Assembly: GCA_963791905.1 (NCBI GenBank)
Contig: CAWBTX010000008.1
Location: 15,378 to 79,377, forward strand
Direction of reading: 5' to 3'
From: Gaiellasilicea sp963791905
GTDB taxonomy: Bacteria > Actinomycetota > Thermoleophilia > Gaiellales > Gaiellaceae
Length of the DNA stretch: 64,000 nt
Shown: positions 1-8,666 of the stretch, in pieces
How the letters are laid out: every line of letters starts with the position of its first letter
Position numbering within the stretch: the stretch's first letter is position 1
Position numbers and translations under genes: made by a program
The notes under the pieces: generated by a model
What the model was told of the DNA's origin: nothing
What the model saw: only the letters and a program-made list of their open reading frames with translations
The model's database searches: none

Positions 1-562
1 CATGGTGACGTCCCGACCCTCGTTGAACGTCCCGATCGGCACGAGCACGCCGGCGGCGTTACGGAGCCACGCCTCGTAGAATCGCCCGTCCTCGAGGCGG
101 GGAAGGCCCGTGGCGTCGAGCTCGATCTGCCAGCCCGATGACGTCTGGGTGAGTGTGGCCTCGCCGCTGGCGCCGGGCAGCAGCGCGGTCGGCGCGAGCG
201 CAGCATGGAGACGCTCGCCGGAGGTGTCCGAACCGAAGACGCTCAGCCCGACTGCGACGGCCAGCACAGCCGCCGCGGCGGCGCCGATCAGGCTGAGTCG
301 GTACGGCGTCGTGCCGTCGGGCTGCTCGCCGTGGCGCCTCGATGCGCGCGCGCAGCGTCGCCGGCGCCTCGACCTCGGCCACGGCGGACCGGGTCAGCTC
401 GACCGCCCGTTGTTGCTCGGCAAGCCGGTCGGCGAGCTCCGACGACGCTGCTACTCGTTCCTCGAGCGCGGCACGACGCTCCGGCGAGAGCGAGCCGTCC
501 GCGAGCGCCGCCAGTTCGACGATCTCCTGACCGGCGGCCCGATCCTGTCGTCGGCGTCTCAT
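1..562 (-). CDS. RskA-like anti-sigma factor, 3' end outside the window, one apparent frameshift
   Basis: The N-terminal ~85 residues (from MRRRRQDRAAGQEIVELAAL) form a helical anti-sigma-like domain without the HxxxCxxC zinc motif. Near 345 the coding frame moves by one base; after it the protein continues with a hydrophobic segment (AAAAAVLAVAVGLSVFG) and an extracytoplasmic RskA-type C-terminal domain whose hallmark FYEAWL...GVLVPIGTF lies at about 20-100. The family binds an ECF sigma at the membrane; the sigma partner is not in the window and could lie either side. The start at 562 is the first Met that fits; an in-frame Met at 649 gives an unconvincing extension. The protein runs off the left edge. 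The frameshift behaves like one extra base in a GC-rich stretch, as in many other genes here. Confidence 0.6.
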
Positions 563-696
563 CGACACGGCACTGCACACGGTAACGGCGAGCGTGTCAC
601 GGCGCCGCGTGCGCACGGGGAAGGCGCTGCGAACGAGCGGCGAATTCACGGGAACGGCCCAGAAAACGTGTCACACCCGGGAGGACCCCGTTCGGC

Positions 697-759
697 CGAC
701 GCTATTCCCACGGACGACCGCCGCTGCGGGTTTCAAGGCGTTTGGGTCAGGAATAGTCG
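697..759. promoter_or_regulatory. Inverted repeat in the divergent region before the beta-propeller gene
   Basis: CGAC(G)CTATTCC at 697-708 pairs with GGAATAGTCG at 750-759, leaving one bulged base. It lies between the anti-sigma (leftward) and the exported propeller (rightward). The octamer CGTGTCAC also occurs twice nearby (593-600 and 667-674). It may be an operator or the stem of an untranslated-leader hairpin; no promoter is convincing. Apart from this, 563-846 shows nothing gene-like on either strand. Confidence 0.25.
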
Positions 760-846
760 CGTTGCACAGGTAACGACTCTGTGCATGGCAAGGTCAGGCC
801 CGAGGCCGATCGACGGCACGACCACGCACACAAAAAAGGAGGAGCG

Positions 847-1779
847 ATGAACACTCGACTCGTGCTTTGCGGCATGCTCGCGGCTGTCGCGGTAGCCGTC
901 GCGACAGCGAGCGCGGCGCCGCGTCCTGACGCCTACGTCCTTCCCGGCTCGGCCGTCTTCCCGGAAGGTGTCGCGTTCCAGCCCGAAACGGGCCACTTCT
1001 TCGTCAGCAGCACGGATGACGGTTCGATCCTGCGCGGCCACGTCTCGGAGTCGGCGGCAGGTCCCTTCATCCCCGGCACGACCGGACAGTTCTCGGCGAT
1101 CGGCCTCGAGATCGACCCTGCGGGTCGGCTGTACGTGGCCGGCGGCTTCACTGGCACGGCCCGCGTCTACAACGCCGCGAGCGGCGCGCTTCTCGGCACC
1201 TTCACCTCCGGCCCGGGCGGCTTCATGAACGACGTCGTCGTCGCAAAGAACGGCGACGCCTTCGTCACCGACTCCTTCCGTTCGATCCTGTGGCGAATCC
1301 CAGCCGCGAGCGTGGGATCGTCCGGCGCGCTCGAGCCGTGGCTGAGCTACGCCGGCACGCCGATCGAGTACACGCCGGCGCCGGACGACTTCGAAGTCAA
1401 CGGAATCGTGGCGAGCGACAACGGAAGGTATCTCGTCGTCGTCCAGACCAACACCGGGAAGCTGTTCCGGATCGAGATCGCGACCAAGGAGGTGGTGGAG
1501 ATCGACGTCGGCGGCGCGTCGGTGAACGGCGACGGGCTCCAGCTTCTGGGGCGCAAGCTCTACGCAGTGGCCGACGGCGGCATCGTCAAGGTCCTCCTGT
1601 CCGGCGACCTCTCGCGCGGCGAGGTGGTCTCGCGCACCACCGATCCGTCGTTCTCCTCGCCCACGACGAACGCGATCGCGCGGGGCCGCATGCTTGTCGT
1701 GAACTCGCAGTTCGACCGCCTCTTCAGCAACCAGCCGCCAGTGCTGCCGTTCACGGTCTCGAGTATCCCGCTTCCGTAG
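847..1779 (+). CDS. Exported SMP-30/gluconolactonase-like beta-propeller protein
   Basis: 310 residues. A Sec signal peptide occupies about residues 1-22 (Ala-rich core, cleavage near ASAA/PRPD). The mature part has repeated blades of the form G-hydrophobic-D-x-x-G-x-L-Y (for example IDPAGRLYVAGG, VAKNGDAFVTD, VASDNGRYLVVV), typical of the SMP-30/NHL-type six-bladed propellers that include lactonases and extracellular sugar or ligand binders. Start choice is firm: an AAGGAGG-type site at 836-843 sits just before ATG 847. It is a single gene followed by a strong hairpin shared with the converging sigma gene. The substrate cannot be told from sequence. Confidence 0.8.
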   Translation: MNTRLVLCGMLAAVAVAVATASAAPRPDAYVLPGSAVFPEGVAFQPETGHFFVSSTDDGSILRGHVSESAAGPFIPGTTGQFSAIGLEIDPAGRLYVAGGFTGTARVYNAASGALLGTFTSGPGGFMNDVVVAKNGDAFVTDSFRSILWRIPAASVGSSGALEPWLSYAGTPIEYTPAPDDFEVNGIVASDNGRYLVVVQTNTGKLFRIEIATKEVVEIDVGGASVNGDGLQLLGRKLYAVADGGIVKVLLSGDLSRGEVVSRTTDPSFSSPTTNAIARGRMLVVNSQFDRLFSNQPPVLPFTVSSIPLP

Positions 1780-1785
1780 CGCGAG

Positions 1786-1823
1786 GGCAGTTGGCCGGGC
1801 CGGCAGCGGCCCGGCCGACTGCC
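1786..1823. terminator. Strong hairpin between convergent genes
   Basis: A 17-bp stem with one mismatch (5' arm 1786-1802, loop GCAG 1803-1806, 3' arm 1807-1823); the inner ten pairs, GGCCGGGCCG against CGGCCCGGCC, are perfect. It starts 6 bp after the stop of the propeller gene and lies downstream of the opposing sigma gene, so it probably stops transcription from both sides. It lacks a proper T-run. Confidence 0.7.
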
Positions 1824-1965
1824 TTAGCGGCGGCGCGAGCGCCCTGCGCGCGTGCCTCAAGGTCTGCTGTTGCAAACCCTCGAGGCCAGCGAGGAACGCG
1901 TCCCATGACACGTGGGTCAGCGTCAGCAGCGCTCATGTCCACGATATCAGGTCCGACTCCTAGCC

Positions 1966-2733
1966 TCACCCCGACCTCTTTCCTTTTGCGCGTGAGCCGG
2001 CGCTGGTCGCGTCCTCGTACAGCACCGACACGAGCGCGGACATGTCGTAGCGGTCGAAGGCGTCGACATAGCGATTGACGAGTTCCGCGCCCGCGCCGTC
2101 AGTGCGACGTGCGTCTGAGGCGCTCAGCTCTCTCGTCCGGAGCGTTGCCCGGGCCCGCTGGAGGGCGCCGTCGACGGAGGCGACGCTCGTGTCGAGGAGC
2201 TCTGCGACCTCCGAGGCCTGCCAGCGCAGCGCCTCGCGCAGGATGAGGACGGCACGTTGCCTCGGCGGCAGGTGCCTGATCATGGCCACGAGAGCAAGGC
2301 GAATGGACTCGCGGGCGAGTACCGCGTCCTCGGGGCTTTCTTCGACCGCCGCCCGACCGTCGAGCACCGGCCTGAGTGGCGTCGGCCGGACAGGCCTGTC
2401 GGCTCCGTGCGCGCTCAATTCGCCGACGAAGGCGAAGTCCATAGGCCGGGCTCGGCGCTTCCTGCCCTCGAGCACGTTGAGGCAGACGTTTGTGGCGATC
2501 CGGTAGAGCCACGCTCGGAGCGGCGCGCGCCCTTCGTAGCGTTCGAAGCCGCGCCAGGCGCGGATGAAGGTCTCCTGCACGGAGTCCTCGGCCTCGCTCG
2601 GTCCGAGCATCCGCCGGCAGAATTTGGTCAACTCGGCGCGGTGCTCCTCGAGGCGCTCGAAGAGGCCGATCGCTTCGAGATTCTCTCGCCGCTCCACAGT
2701 CCCAGCAGTCGTCGACGCCCCGCTCGCGCACAT
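1966..2733 (-). CDS. ECF sigma-70 factor of the SnoaL-tailed type, C-terminally truncated
   Basis: 255 residues. Sigma region 2 covers about residues 30-100 (RMLGPSEAEDSVQETFIRAW, then RAWLYRIATNVCLNVL) and region 4 about 150-205 (LPPRQRAVLILREAL, then TSVASVDGALQRARATL). Long ECF sigmas of this type normally continue into a ~120-residue SnoaL/NTF2-like domain that regulates them. Here that domain only begins (VNRYVDAFDRYDMSALVSVLYEDAT) and breaks off into an unrelated basic tail of about 15 residues. Shifting the frame does not recover the rest, so this looks like a real truncation, unlike the single-base shifts elsewhere. Start ATG 2733. No anti-sigma gene is adjacent, as is usual for this group. 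Confidence 0.8.
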   Translation of the reverse strand: MCASGASTTAGTVERRENLEAIGLFERLEEHRAELTKFCRRMLGPSEAEDSVQETFIRAWRGFERYEGRAPLRAWLYRIATNVCLNVLEGRKRRARPMDFAFVGELSAHGADRPVRPTPLRPVLDGRAAVEESPEDAVLARESIRLALVAMIRHLPPRQRAVLILREALRWQASEVAELLDTSVASVDGALQRARATLRTRELSASDARRTDGAGAELVNRYVDAFDRYDMSALVSVLYEDATSAGSRAKGKRSG

Positions 2734-2936
2734 GTCACGCCTCGGTCAGGGTCTCCGGTTGGCGAGGGTGGTGATCCCTGCCGGACCGCTCGGCAAGCCG
2801 GGGCACTCGTCCGCCCGGTTTCCGACCAGTCGCAGGCATGACACGACTCTGCCCCCCAACGAGCTGATTCGCGTCGGAGGTGACCCCAACCTCGCCCCTA
2901 AGGTTCTTCCGCGGCCGACGTCGTGGCGACGAGCGG

Positions 2937-5831
2937 CTAGGCGGAAGCAGGCGCCGGACTCGATGCGGGAGTCCGGAGGGCCTTGTCGAGCTGCGCGCGG
3001 GAGCTGATCTCGAGCTTGCGATAGGCGTGGCTCAGGTGCACCTCGACCGTCTTGATCGTGACGAACAGCGTCTGTGCGATCTCCTTGTTGCTCATCCCTT
3101 CGGCCGCGAGCTGGGCCACGCGCCGCTCGCTCGCGGTGAGTGCGTCGAGCCCCGTCTGGAGGATCTTTCGCGGTCTCGCACCCGTAGCGGCTATCTCTTC
3201 GTTTGCCCGCTCGGCGAGCCCGAATGCCCCGGCCCTTCGCGCGAGGTCGACGCCTTCCCGGAGGCGGTCGCGTGCCTCCGTCCGCTGGTTCGCACGCCGG
3301 AGCGCTGCGCCGAGGTCGACATAGGCGCGCACGTGCTCGAGCCGAGCCTCTGAGCCTTCGAGCACCTCAACCGCCTGCCGGTGCGAGTCGATTCCTGCGG
3401 CGCCGCCCTCGACCAGACCGAGCACGCGCAGTGAGGCGCCGATGGCATGCGGGTCACCCCAGCGTCGAGCGAGCGCGAGTTCCTCGCCCGCGAGTGCATG
3501 AGCTTCGTCGTTTCGGTCGAGAAGTCGAAGGCCTTCGGCGGCCCAGCTCCGCCACGGCACGTCGCTTGGATTGTCGCAGGGGATCAGCCGAACCGTCTCG
3601 CCGACATGGAGCAGCTCCTCGACTCCCCGCTCGGGGCTTCCGGTCTTGATGCGCAGCCGGCCGCGGTAGAGCCGAAACCAGACGAGGTGGAGCTGGTCGA
3701 GCGGTAGCTGCTCCGGGAAGCCACCCTCGTCGATCACCCGCGCCGCCTCGTCAGCCTCCCCCTGCTCGAGCAGCGCATACGCCAGGAAGCCGATGTTGTA
3801 CGGCCAGGCGACCAGCATGCCGTGCGCGACGCAGAGATCGAGCGCCTCCCTCAGATCCGCAACCGCCGCTCGAAGATCGCCGCGATCCGTTTGACACTTG
3901 CCGCGCCACAGCAACAAGAACGCGACGTTGAAGATGTCGCCGCGCCGTCGAGCCTGAGCGACCGCCTGGTCGAAGATGGAAACCGCTTCGTCGAGCAACC
4001 CCGCCCGGGGCAGCACGTTCACTGCGTAGTAGAACGCGACCGAGCCGCTCGCCAAGAGGTTCCCCTGCGTGAGCGCGCGCCGGGCGAGCTCGACTGCTCG
4101 CTCGCGGTCCAGCCCCCGCCGGTACTCGTAATGCGCCATCGTGGCGAGCAGGATCTCGCTGCCGAGGCCTCCGTGGAGCGTATCCAGGTCGAGCTCGCCG
4201 ATCCTTGCCTCGGCGATGGGAAAGGTCTGCGAGTCCCACCACGCCGAGCTGATGAGCTCCGCCACGAGCAGCTCGGAGAGGTCCGGATCTCGCATCCGAC
4301 CGAGCTCGTCGAGCGCCTGCTGGAAAACTGCAAGGGCATCCGCGGTCTGGTCCGTGAACCAGAGCGCGCGGCCCAGCTCGAGTGCAACCGCGCAGCGTCG
4401 CGACCGGTCTGCGACGAGCTCGAGCCCGGCGCGCAGGTGGTCGGCCGCTGCCGGGCCGTTCGTCCGCCGCTCCGCAAGACCGAGCTCGACGAGCACCTCC
4501 CCCCGGGCAGCCGGATCGATCTGCTCGTCGAGCGCGCGGGTGAGATATCCGACGGCGACCTCGGCTGCGCCCTGGGCAAGTGAGCGCTCGGCCGCCTGAC
4601 GGAGCGTCGAGACCACGAATGGGTCGGCCTGTGGCGCGATGCGGACGAGTTGCCCCGCCGCACTCTCCGGCCGCGCGCCGGCTTCGAGTAGCAGCTCGGC
4701 GGCCGAGCGGTGGGCGGCGTCGCGTTCGACGACGTCGAGCGTCTCGTAGACGGCGCTGCGGACGACCGGGTGGAAGAACTCCAGTGGATCCTGGCGACGA
4801 AGGAGGTCGAGCCGAACAAGGACCGCGGCGGCCTGACCAAGCCCGCTTGCTTCCACGCCGGCGAGCGCGGCCGCGTGGCGCAATTCGGCCCCGTCGCCGA
4901 GGATCGAAGCCGCGCGGAGAAGGGCAAGCGCGTCTGCCTGCAGGCGGGCGAGGCGGAGCCCGACGACGCGGGAAACGCCCTGCGCTCCGATCTCCAGCAG
5001 ACGGGGGATGTGCTCGGCGGTCGGGCGCGTTCCCTCCCGCGCAACCGCGTCGAGCACCGCGCCGATGAAGAGCGGATTTCCACCGGTCGCAGTTTCGAGG
5101 GCGGCGCAGAAGGCTTCGTCCGGCGTCAGGCCATGGAGCTCTCGCGCGAGCACGGCGATCGAGGCACGGCCAAGCGGTTCGGGGCGAATCGCGGCGGCCT
5201 CCGGATCCGTGATGAGCTCTGCGACGAGTGTGGGATCGCGGCTCTCGCCTTCGGGTGGCCGGGTTCCGGCGGCGACGAGGAGAGGCACTCCCTCGAGCCT
5301 TCGCGTCAGGTAGAGGAGCCAGCGCAGCGAGGGGCTGTCGGCCCAGTGCAGGTCGTCGATGGTGAGGAGCGTCGGCTGCTGAAGGGCCACATTGGCGGCG
5401 AGCCAGTAAAGCCCGTGGAGGACGGCGAAAGAGCCTTCTGCGGGCGCGTCCTGTGGAGCGGGGGGTTGCGAGGCTCCGAAGAGCGGTTCAACGAGCGCGG
5501 CCGGTCCTGAGAGCAGCTCCGCGCGGAGATCGGGAGGGGCGGACGCGAGCAGCGGCTCGAACAGCTGGCGGACGATCCCGTACGCAAACTCGCCCTCGAA
5601 CTCGCCGCCGCGGGCGGCAAGCACCCGCACCCCGGCCGAGCCGGCGATCGCGCGCGCCTCGGCGAGCAGACGGGTCTTGCCGATACCGGCGCTTCCCTCG
5701 ACCACGGCCAAACGCCCGCCGCCGCTGTATGCGGCCTCCGCCAGTGCCTGCAGCGCCGCGCACTGGGCTTCGCGCTCCAGGAGCAAGGAGGTAGTTCCGC
5801 CCGAAGGAAGGACACTCGCCGGTGCCATCAC
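2937..5831 (-). CDS. LuxR-family giant ATP-dependent regulator (LAL type)
   Basis: 964 residues. The N-terminal AAA/STAND ATPase has Walker A EGSAGIGKT at about 45-53 and Walker B LLTIDDLHWAD near 160. It is followed by a long helical, TPR-like region (about 400-850) and a C-terminal LuxR helix-turn-helix (LTASERRVAQLAAEGMSNKEIAQ, about 905-960). LAL proteins activate catabolic or secondary-metabolism genes after ATP and ligand binding. It is divergent from the alpha/beta hydrolase and peroxidase genes, which are the obvious candidates for its targets, but that is inference. The 203 bp between it and the truncated sigma hold no recognisable element. Confidence 0.9.
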   Translation of the reverse strand: MMAPASVLPSGGTTSLLLEREAQCAALQALAEAAYSGGGRLAVVEGSAGIGKTRLLAEARAIAGSAGVRVLAARGGEFEGEFAYGIVRQLFEPLLASAPPDLRAELLSGPAALVEPLFGASQPPAPQDAPAEGSFAVLHGLYWLAANVALQQPTLLTIDDLHWADSPSLRWLLYLTRRLEGVPLLVAAGTRPPEGESRDPTLVAELITDPEAAAIRPEPLGRASIAVLARELHGLTPDEAFCAALETATGGNPLFIGAVLDAVAREGTRPTAEHIPRLLEIGAQGVSRVVGLRLARLQADALALLRAASILGDGAELRHAAALAGVEASGLGQAAAVLVRLDLLRRQDPLEFFHPVVRSAVYETLDVVERDAAHRSAAELLLEAGARPESAAGQLVRIAPQADPFVVSTLRQAAERSLAQGAAEVAVGYLTRALDEQIDPAARGEVLVELGLAERRTNGPAAADHLRAGLELVADRSRRCAVALELGRALWFTDQTADALAVFQQALDELGRMRDPDLSELLVAELISSAWWDSQTFPIAEARIGELDLDTLHGGLGSEILLATMAHYEYRRGLDRERAVELARRALTQGNLLASGSVAFYYAVNVLPRAGLLDEAVSIFDQAVAQARRRGDIFNVAFLLLWRGKCQTDRGDLRAAVADLREALDLCVAHGMLVAWPYNIGFLAYALLEQGEADEAARVIDEGGFPEQLPLDQLHLVWFRLYRGRLRIKTGSPERGVEELLHVGETVRLIPCDNPSDVPWRSWAAEGLRLLDRNDEAHALAGEELALARRWGDPHAIGASLRVLGLVEGGAAGIDSHRQAVEVLEGSEARLEHVRAYVDLGAALRRANQRTEARDRLREGVDLARRAGAFGLAERANEEIAATGARPRKILQTGLDALTASERRVAQLAAEGMSNKEIAQTLFVTIKTVEVHLSHAYRKLEISSRAQLDKALRTPASSPAPASA

Positions 5832-5921
5832 GACCTATCCGTAGAACCCGCACAGTTTAGGGGCCGGTTGGGGTCGGCCCCGACGCGAGGCGCGCCGTCG
5901 GCCCCCACTCTCTACGACGAG

Positions 5922-6821
5922 ATGATCGCGTCGTCGCACGGCTCACGAAGCGCCGACAAGGCAGCGCGCGAGTACACGGAATCGTGGTGCAAGGACGGGG
6001 AGCTCGGCCACGTCGTGCTCGGGGGCGGCGCGCGCGCCCGGTACCTGCGCGTCGGCAGCGGCCCACCTTTGCTCCTGATGCACACGGTGCGCACGCAGCT
6101 CGACCACTTCCAGCTCGTCATCCCGCAGATCACGGATGCATTCACCGTCTACGCGGTCGACTTCCCGGGGATGGGCTGGTCGGACATCGTCCCCGGCGCC
6201 AGCTACAAGGAGCCGGCGCTGCGCTCCGCGGTCGTTCGGATGGTCGAGGACCTCGACCTCTCCGGCCTCACGCTTGCCGGGGAGTCCATGGGCGCAACCC
6301 TGGCGCTGACGGCATCCGTGGACCTCGGCGACCGCGTGCGTCGCGTCGTCGCCTTCAATACCTACGACTTCGCCGACGGCCTTAAACGAGCCAGTCTCTT
6401 CGCGCGGGTGGTTGTGGGCAGCATCCAGGCTCGGGTTGCGGGTCCGATTGTCGCCCGCCTCGAGAACAGGCACATCCTCAGAGGCGTGCTACGAGGCGGA
6501 CTGCTCGACCCTCGATGCTTCCCCGACCACTACCTCCACGAGCTTCGCCGCGTCGGCCGTCGCCCCGGCTACCCGGCGGTGGCGAGAGCGATCTACCTCA
6601 ATCTGGGAGGCCTGATTGCGGCCCGCGAACGCTATGCCCGCATCAAGACACCAGTCACGCTGGTCTATAGCGACCACGATTGGTCGCGGCCCTCGGATCG
6701 GCAGGCGAACGTCGAGTCGGTCCCCGGCGCGAGCAACATCCTGCTGCGCGACACCGGTCACTTCGCCGCACTTGAGGCACCCGACGAAGTGGCGCGGATC
6801 TTGCGCGACGAGGCCCGGTGA
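5922..6821 (+). CDS. Alpha/beta hydrolase
   Basis: 299 residues from ATG 5922 (an in-frame TTG at 5868 would add 18). The fold is clear: oxyanion region PPLLLMHTVR, nucleophile elbow GESMG with Ser near 122, acid in VYSDHDWSRP, and the catalytic His in DTGHFAALEAPDEV. This complete Ser-Asp-His triad suits an esterase, haloalkane-dehalogenase-like or C-C bond hydrolase; the substrate is not predictable. It lies ~60 bp upstream of the haem peroxidase on the same strand and is divergent from the LAL regulator, so the three may form one regulated locus. The ribosome site is weak, so the start is uncertain. Confidence 0.8.
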   Translation: MIASSHGSRSADKAAREYTESWCKDGELGHVVLGGGARARYLRVGSGPPLLLMHTVRTQLDHFQLVIPQITDAFTVYAVDFPGMGWSDIVPGASYKEPALRSAVVRMVEDLDLSGLTLAGESMGATLALTASVDLGDRVRRVVAFNTYDFADGLKRASLFARVVVGSIQARVAGPIVARLENRHILRGVLRGGLLDPRCFPDHYLHELRRVGRRPGYPAVARAIYLNLGGLIAARERYARIKTPVTLVYSDHDWSRPSDRQANVESVPGASNILLRDTGHFAALEAPDEVARILRDEAR

Positions 6822-6882
6822 GCGGACGGCGCGGGCGAATTGTGCTCGGTCTGACGCTCATCGCCGCAGGTACCGTGGACCG

Positions 6883-8203
6883 ATGAGCGTCGTCCTCCAT
6901 GCTCGCCGCGACCACTGCCTCGCGCCGGAGCGGGTCGACGCGCCGAGCGGCGAGGGCGGCCGCTACGGGCTCATGTTCGACCTGCCGCCTCTCGTCGCCG
7001 ACGAGGGCCTGCTGCACGAGCTTGGTGCGGCCGGCGGCTTCTGCGACGGCGGCGACTGCAAAGACGACGCGCGCGTCGAGGCGGGCTGGCCGTTCTTCGG
7101 GCAGTACCGTCGCGCACGATCTCACCGCCGACCGCTCGCCCCTGCGTGCGCGGACGGACCGCGACGCGCTGCGCAACATGCGCTCGCCCCGAGCGAACCT
7201 CGAGCCGCTCTACGCCGGCGGCCCCACCGGCGCGCCGTATCTGTACAGCCGTGCCGACCCCTCGAAGCTGCTCGAGAACGAGGGCGACCTGCCGCGCAAT
7301 CAGGAAGGCGTCGCGCTGATCGGCGACCCCCGCAACGACGTCCACGTGTTCATGAGTCAGCTGCAGGTCGGGTTCATCCGCGCACACAATCTCCTCGTCG
7401 ACCGGTTGCGCGAGGACGGCTTCGCCGATGCCGATCTCTTCGACGAGGCGCGCCGCGCGCTCACGTGGCACTACCAATGGCTCATCGTCAATGAGTTCCT
7501 GCCGGTTCTCGTCGGCTCGGACCTGGTCGACGAGATCGTCGAAACGGGCGCACGCTTCTACCACCCCGACGGCACGCCGTTCATCCCGCTCGAGTTCGCC
7601 GACGCCGCCTACCGCTACGGCCACTCGCAGATCCGCCAGCTCTACCAACTCCAGCCACACGGGCCGCTCCACCCGGTCTTTCCCGACCTGATCGGCTTCG
7701 GCCCGGTCGGCGACCACCGCGTCGACTGGTCGCTGCTGTTCGACGTCGAGGGCCGACCCCGCGCGCAGCGCGCCAAACCGATCGACGGACGCCTTCCGCG
7801 CTCTCTGATCGACCTGCCGCAGGCGGTCACCGGCCAGGTCGACGACGAGGCCTACCGGTCGCTCGCAGCGCGCGACCTCGTGCGAGGGCAGGCGACGGGG
7901 CTCCCATCAGGCGAAGCGGTCGCCCGGCTGATCGGCGCCGACGCGCTGAACGAGGAAGATCTCGGCCTCCGACGTCACGGCTGGAAGGGCGACACGCCGC
8001 TCTGGCTCTACATCCTCCTCGAGTCGTCCTCCCGCCACGACGGCGACCGGCTCGGCGAGGTGGGCGGCCGCATCGTCGCGGAAGTTCTGATCGGAGTCAT
8101 CGCCGCCGATCCAGAGTCGTACCTGGCCAACGAGCCCGGCTGGGTGCCGACGCTGGCCGCCCGCGGCGAGCGGTTCCGGCTCACGGATCTCCTCATCCCC
8201 TGA
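6883..8203 (+). CDS. Animal-type haem peroxidase family protein, one apparent frameshift
   Basis: About 440 residues once one extra base is removed near 7107-7108. The first frame gives MSVVLHARRDHC...GWPFFGQY; the next resumes exactly at VAHDLTADRSPL, joining the distal-haem motif GQ-x-x-x-HD. The proximal-His motif YRYGHSQIRQLY and the FIRAHNLLVDRL motif follow, as expected of the peroxidase/cyclooxygenase superfamily. There is no signal peptide, so it is probably cytosolic. Bacterial members are scattered and poorly studied; oxidative or halogenating chemistry is possible. The precise motif continuity across the shift argues for a sequence error rather than decay. Start ATG 6883. Confidence 0.82.
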
Positions 8204-8255
8204 ACGCGCACTGTCGGGGTCGCATCAACCACTCGCCAAGGGAGGTCGCCCAGCC

Positions 8256-8651
8256 ATGACGCTCGAGCTCATCAACCCAGAGACGCTGCCCACGCCGAAG
8301 TCCTACACCCACGTCGTCGCCGCGACCGGCAGCCGGCTGGTATTCGTCGCCGGACAGGTCGCCGACGACGCTCACGGCAACGTTGTCGGCCCCGGCGACC
8401 TGGCCGCGCAGGCTCGCGTGGCGTTTGCCAACGTCGGCCGCTGCCTCGCCGCGGCCGGGGCGCGACCGGAGCAGGTGGCCAAGCTCACGATCTACGTCGT
8501 TCACCACCGGCCTGAATACCTGCCCGACATCTTGGAGGCCCTGATCGCGGTCTTCGGTGACCACAGGCCCGCCGACACGCTGCTCGGAGTTGAGGCGCTC
8601 GCTCGGCCCGAGTACCTGATCGAGGTTGACGCGATCGCAGTTGTCGATTGA
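8256..8651 (+). CDS. RidA/YjgF/YER057c family protein
   Basis: 131 residues, the usual length for a family of trimeric enamine/imine deaminases that hydrolyse reactive 2-aminoacrylate-type intermediates. Visible family features: INPETLP near the N terminus, VFVAGQVADDAHGNVVGPGD, and the C-terminal LARPEYLIEVDAIAVV with the conserved Arg. An AAGGGAGG ribosome site precedes ATG 8256. It ends 15 bp before the acyl-CoA synthetase gene and is likely cotranscribed with it, suggesting a role in detoxifying an intermediate of acyl or amino-acid catabolism rather than general housekeeping. Confidence 0.9.
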   Translation: MTLELINPETLPTPKSYTHVVAATGSRLVFVAGQVADDAHGNVVGPGDLAAQARVAFANVGRCLAAAGARPEQVAKLTIYVVHHRPEYLPDILEALIAVFGDHRPADTLLGVEALARPEYLIEVDAIAVVD

Positions 8652-8666
8652 TGGGGGAGGCGTACG

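Noticed and set aside
733..1911. A 392-codon minus-strand open frame opposite the beta-propeller gene
   Set aside because: The plus strand has a ribosome site, signal peptide and propeller blades; the antisense frame has none.
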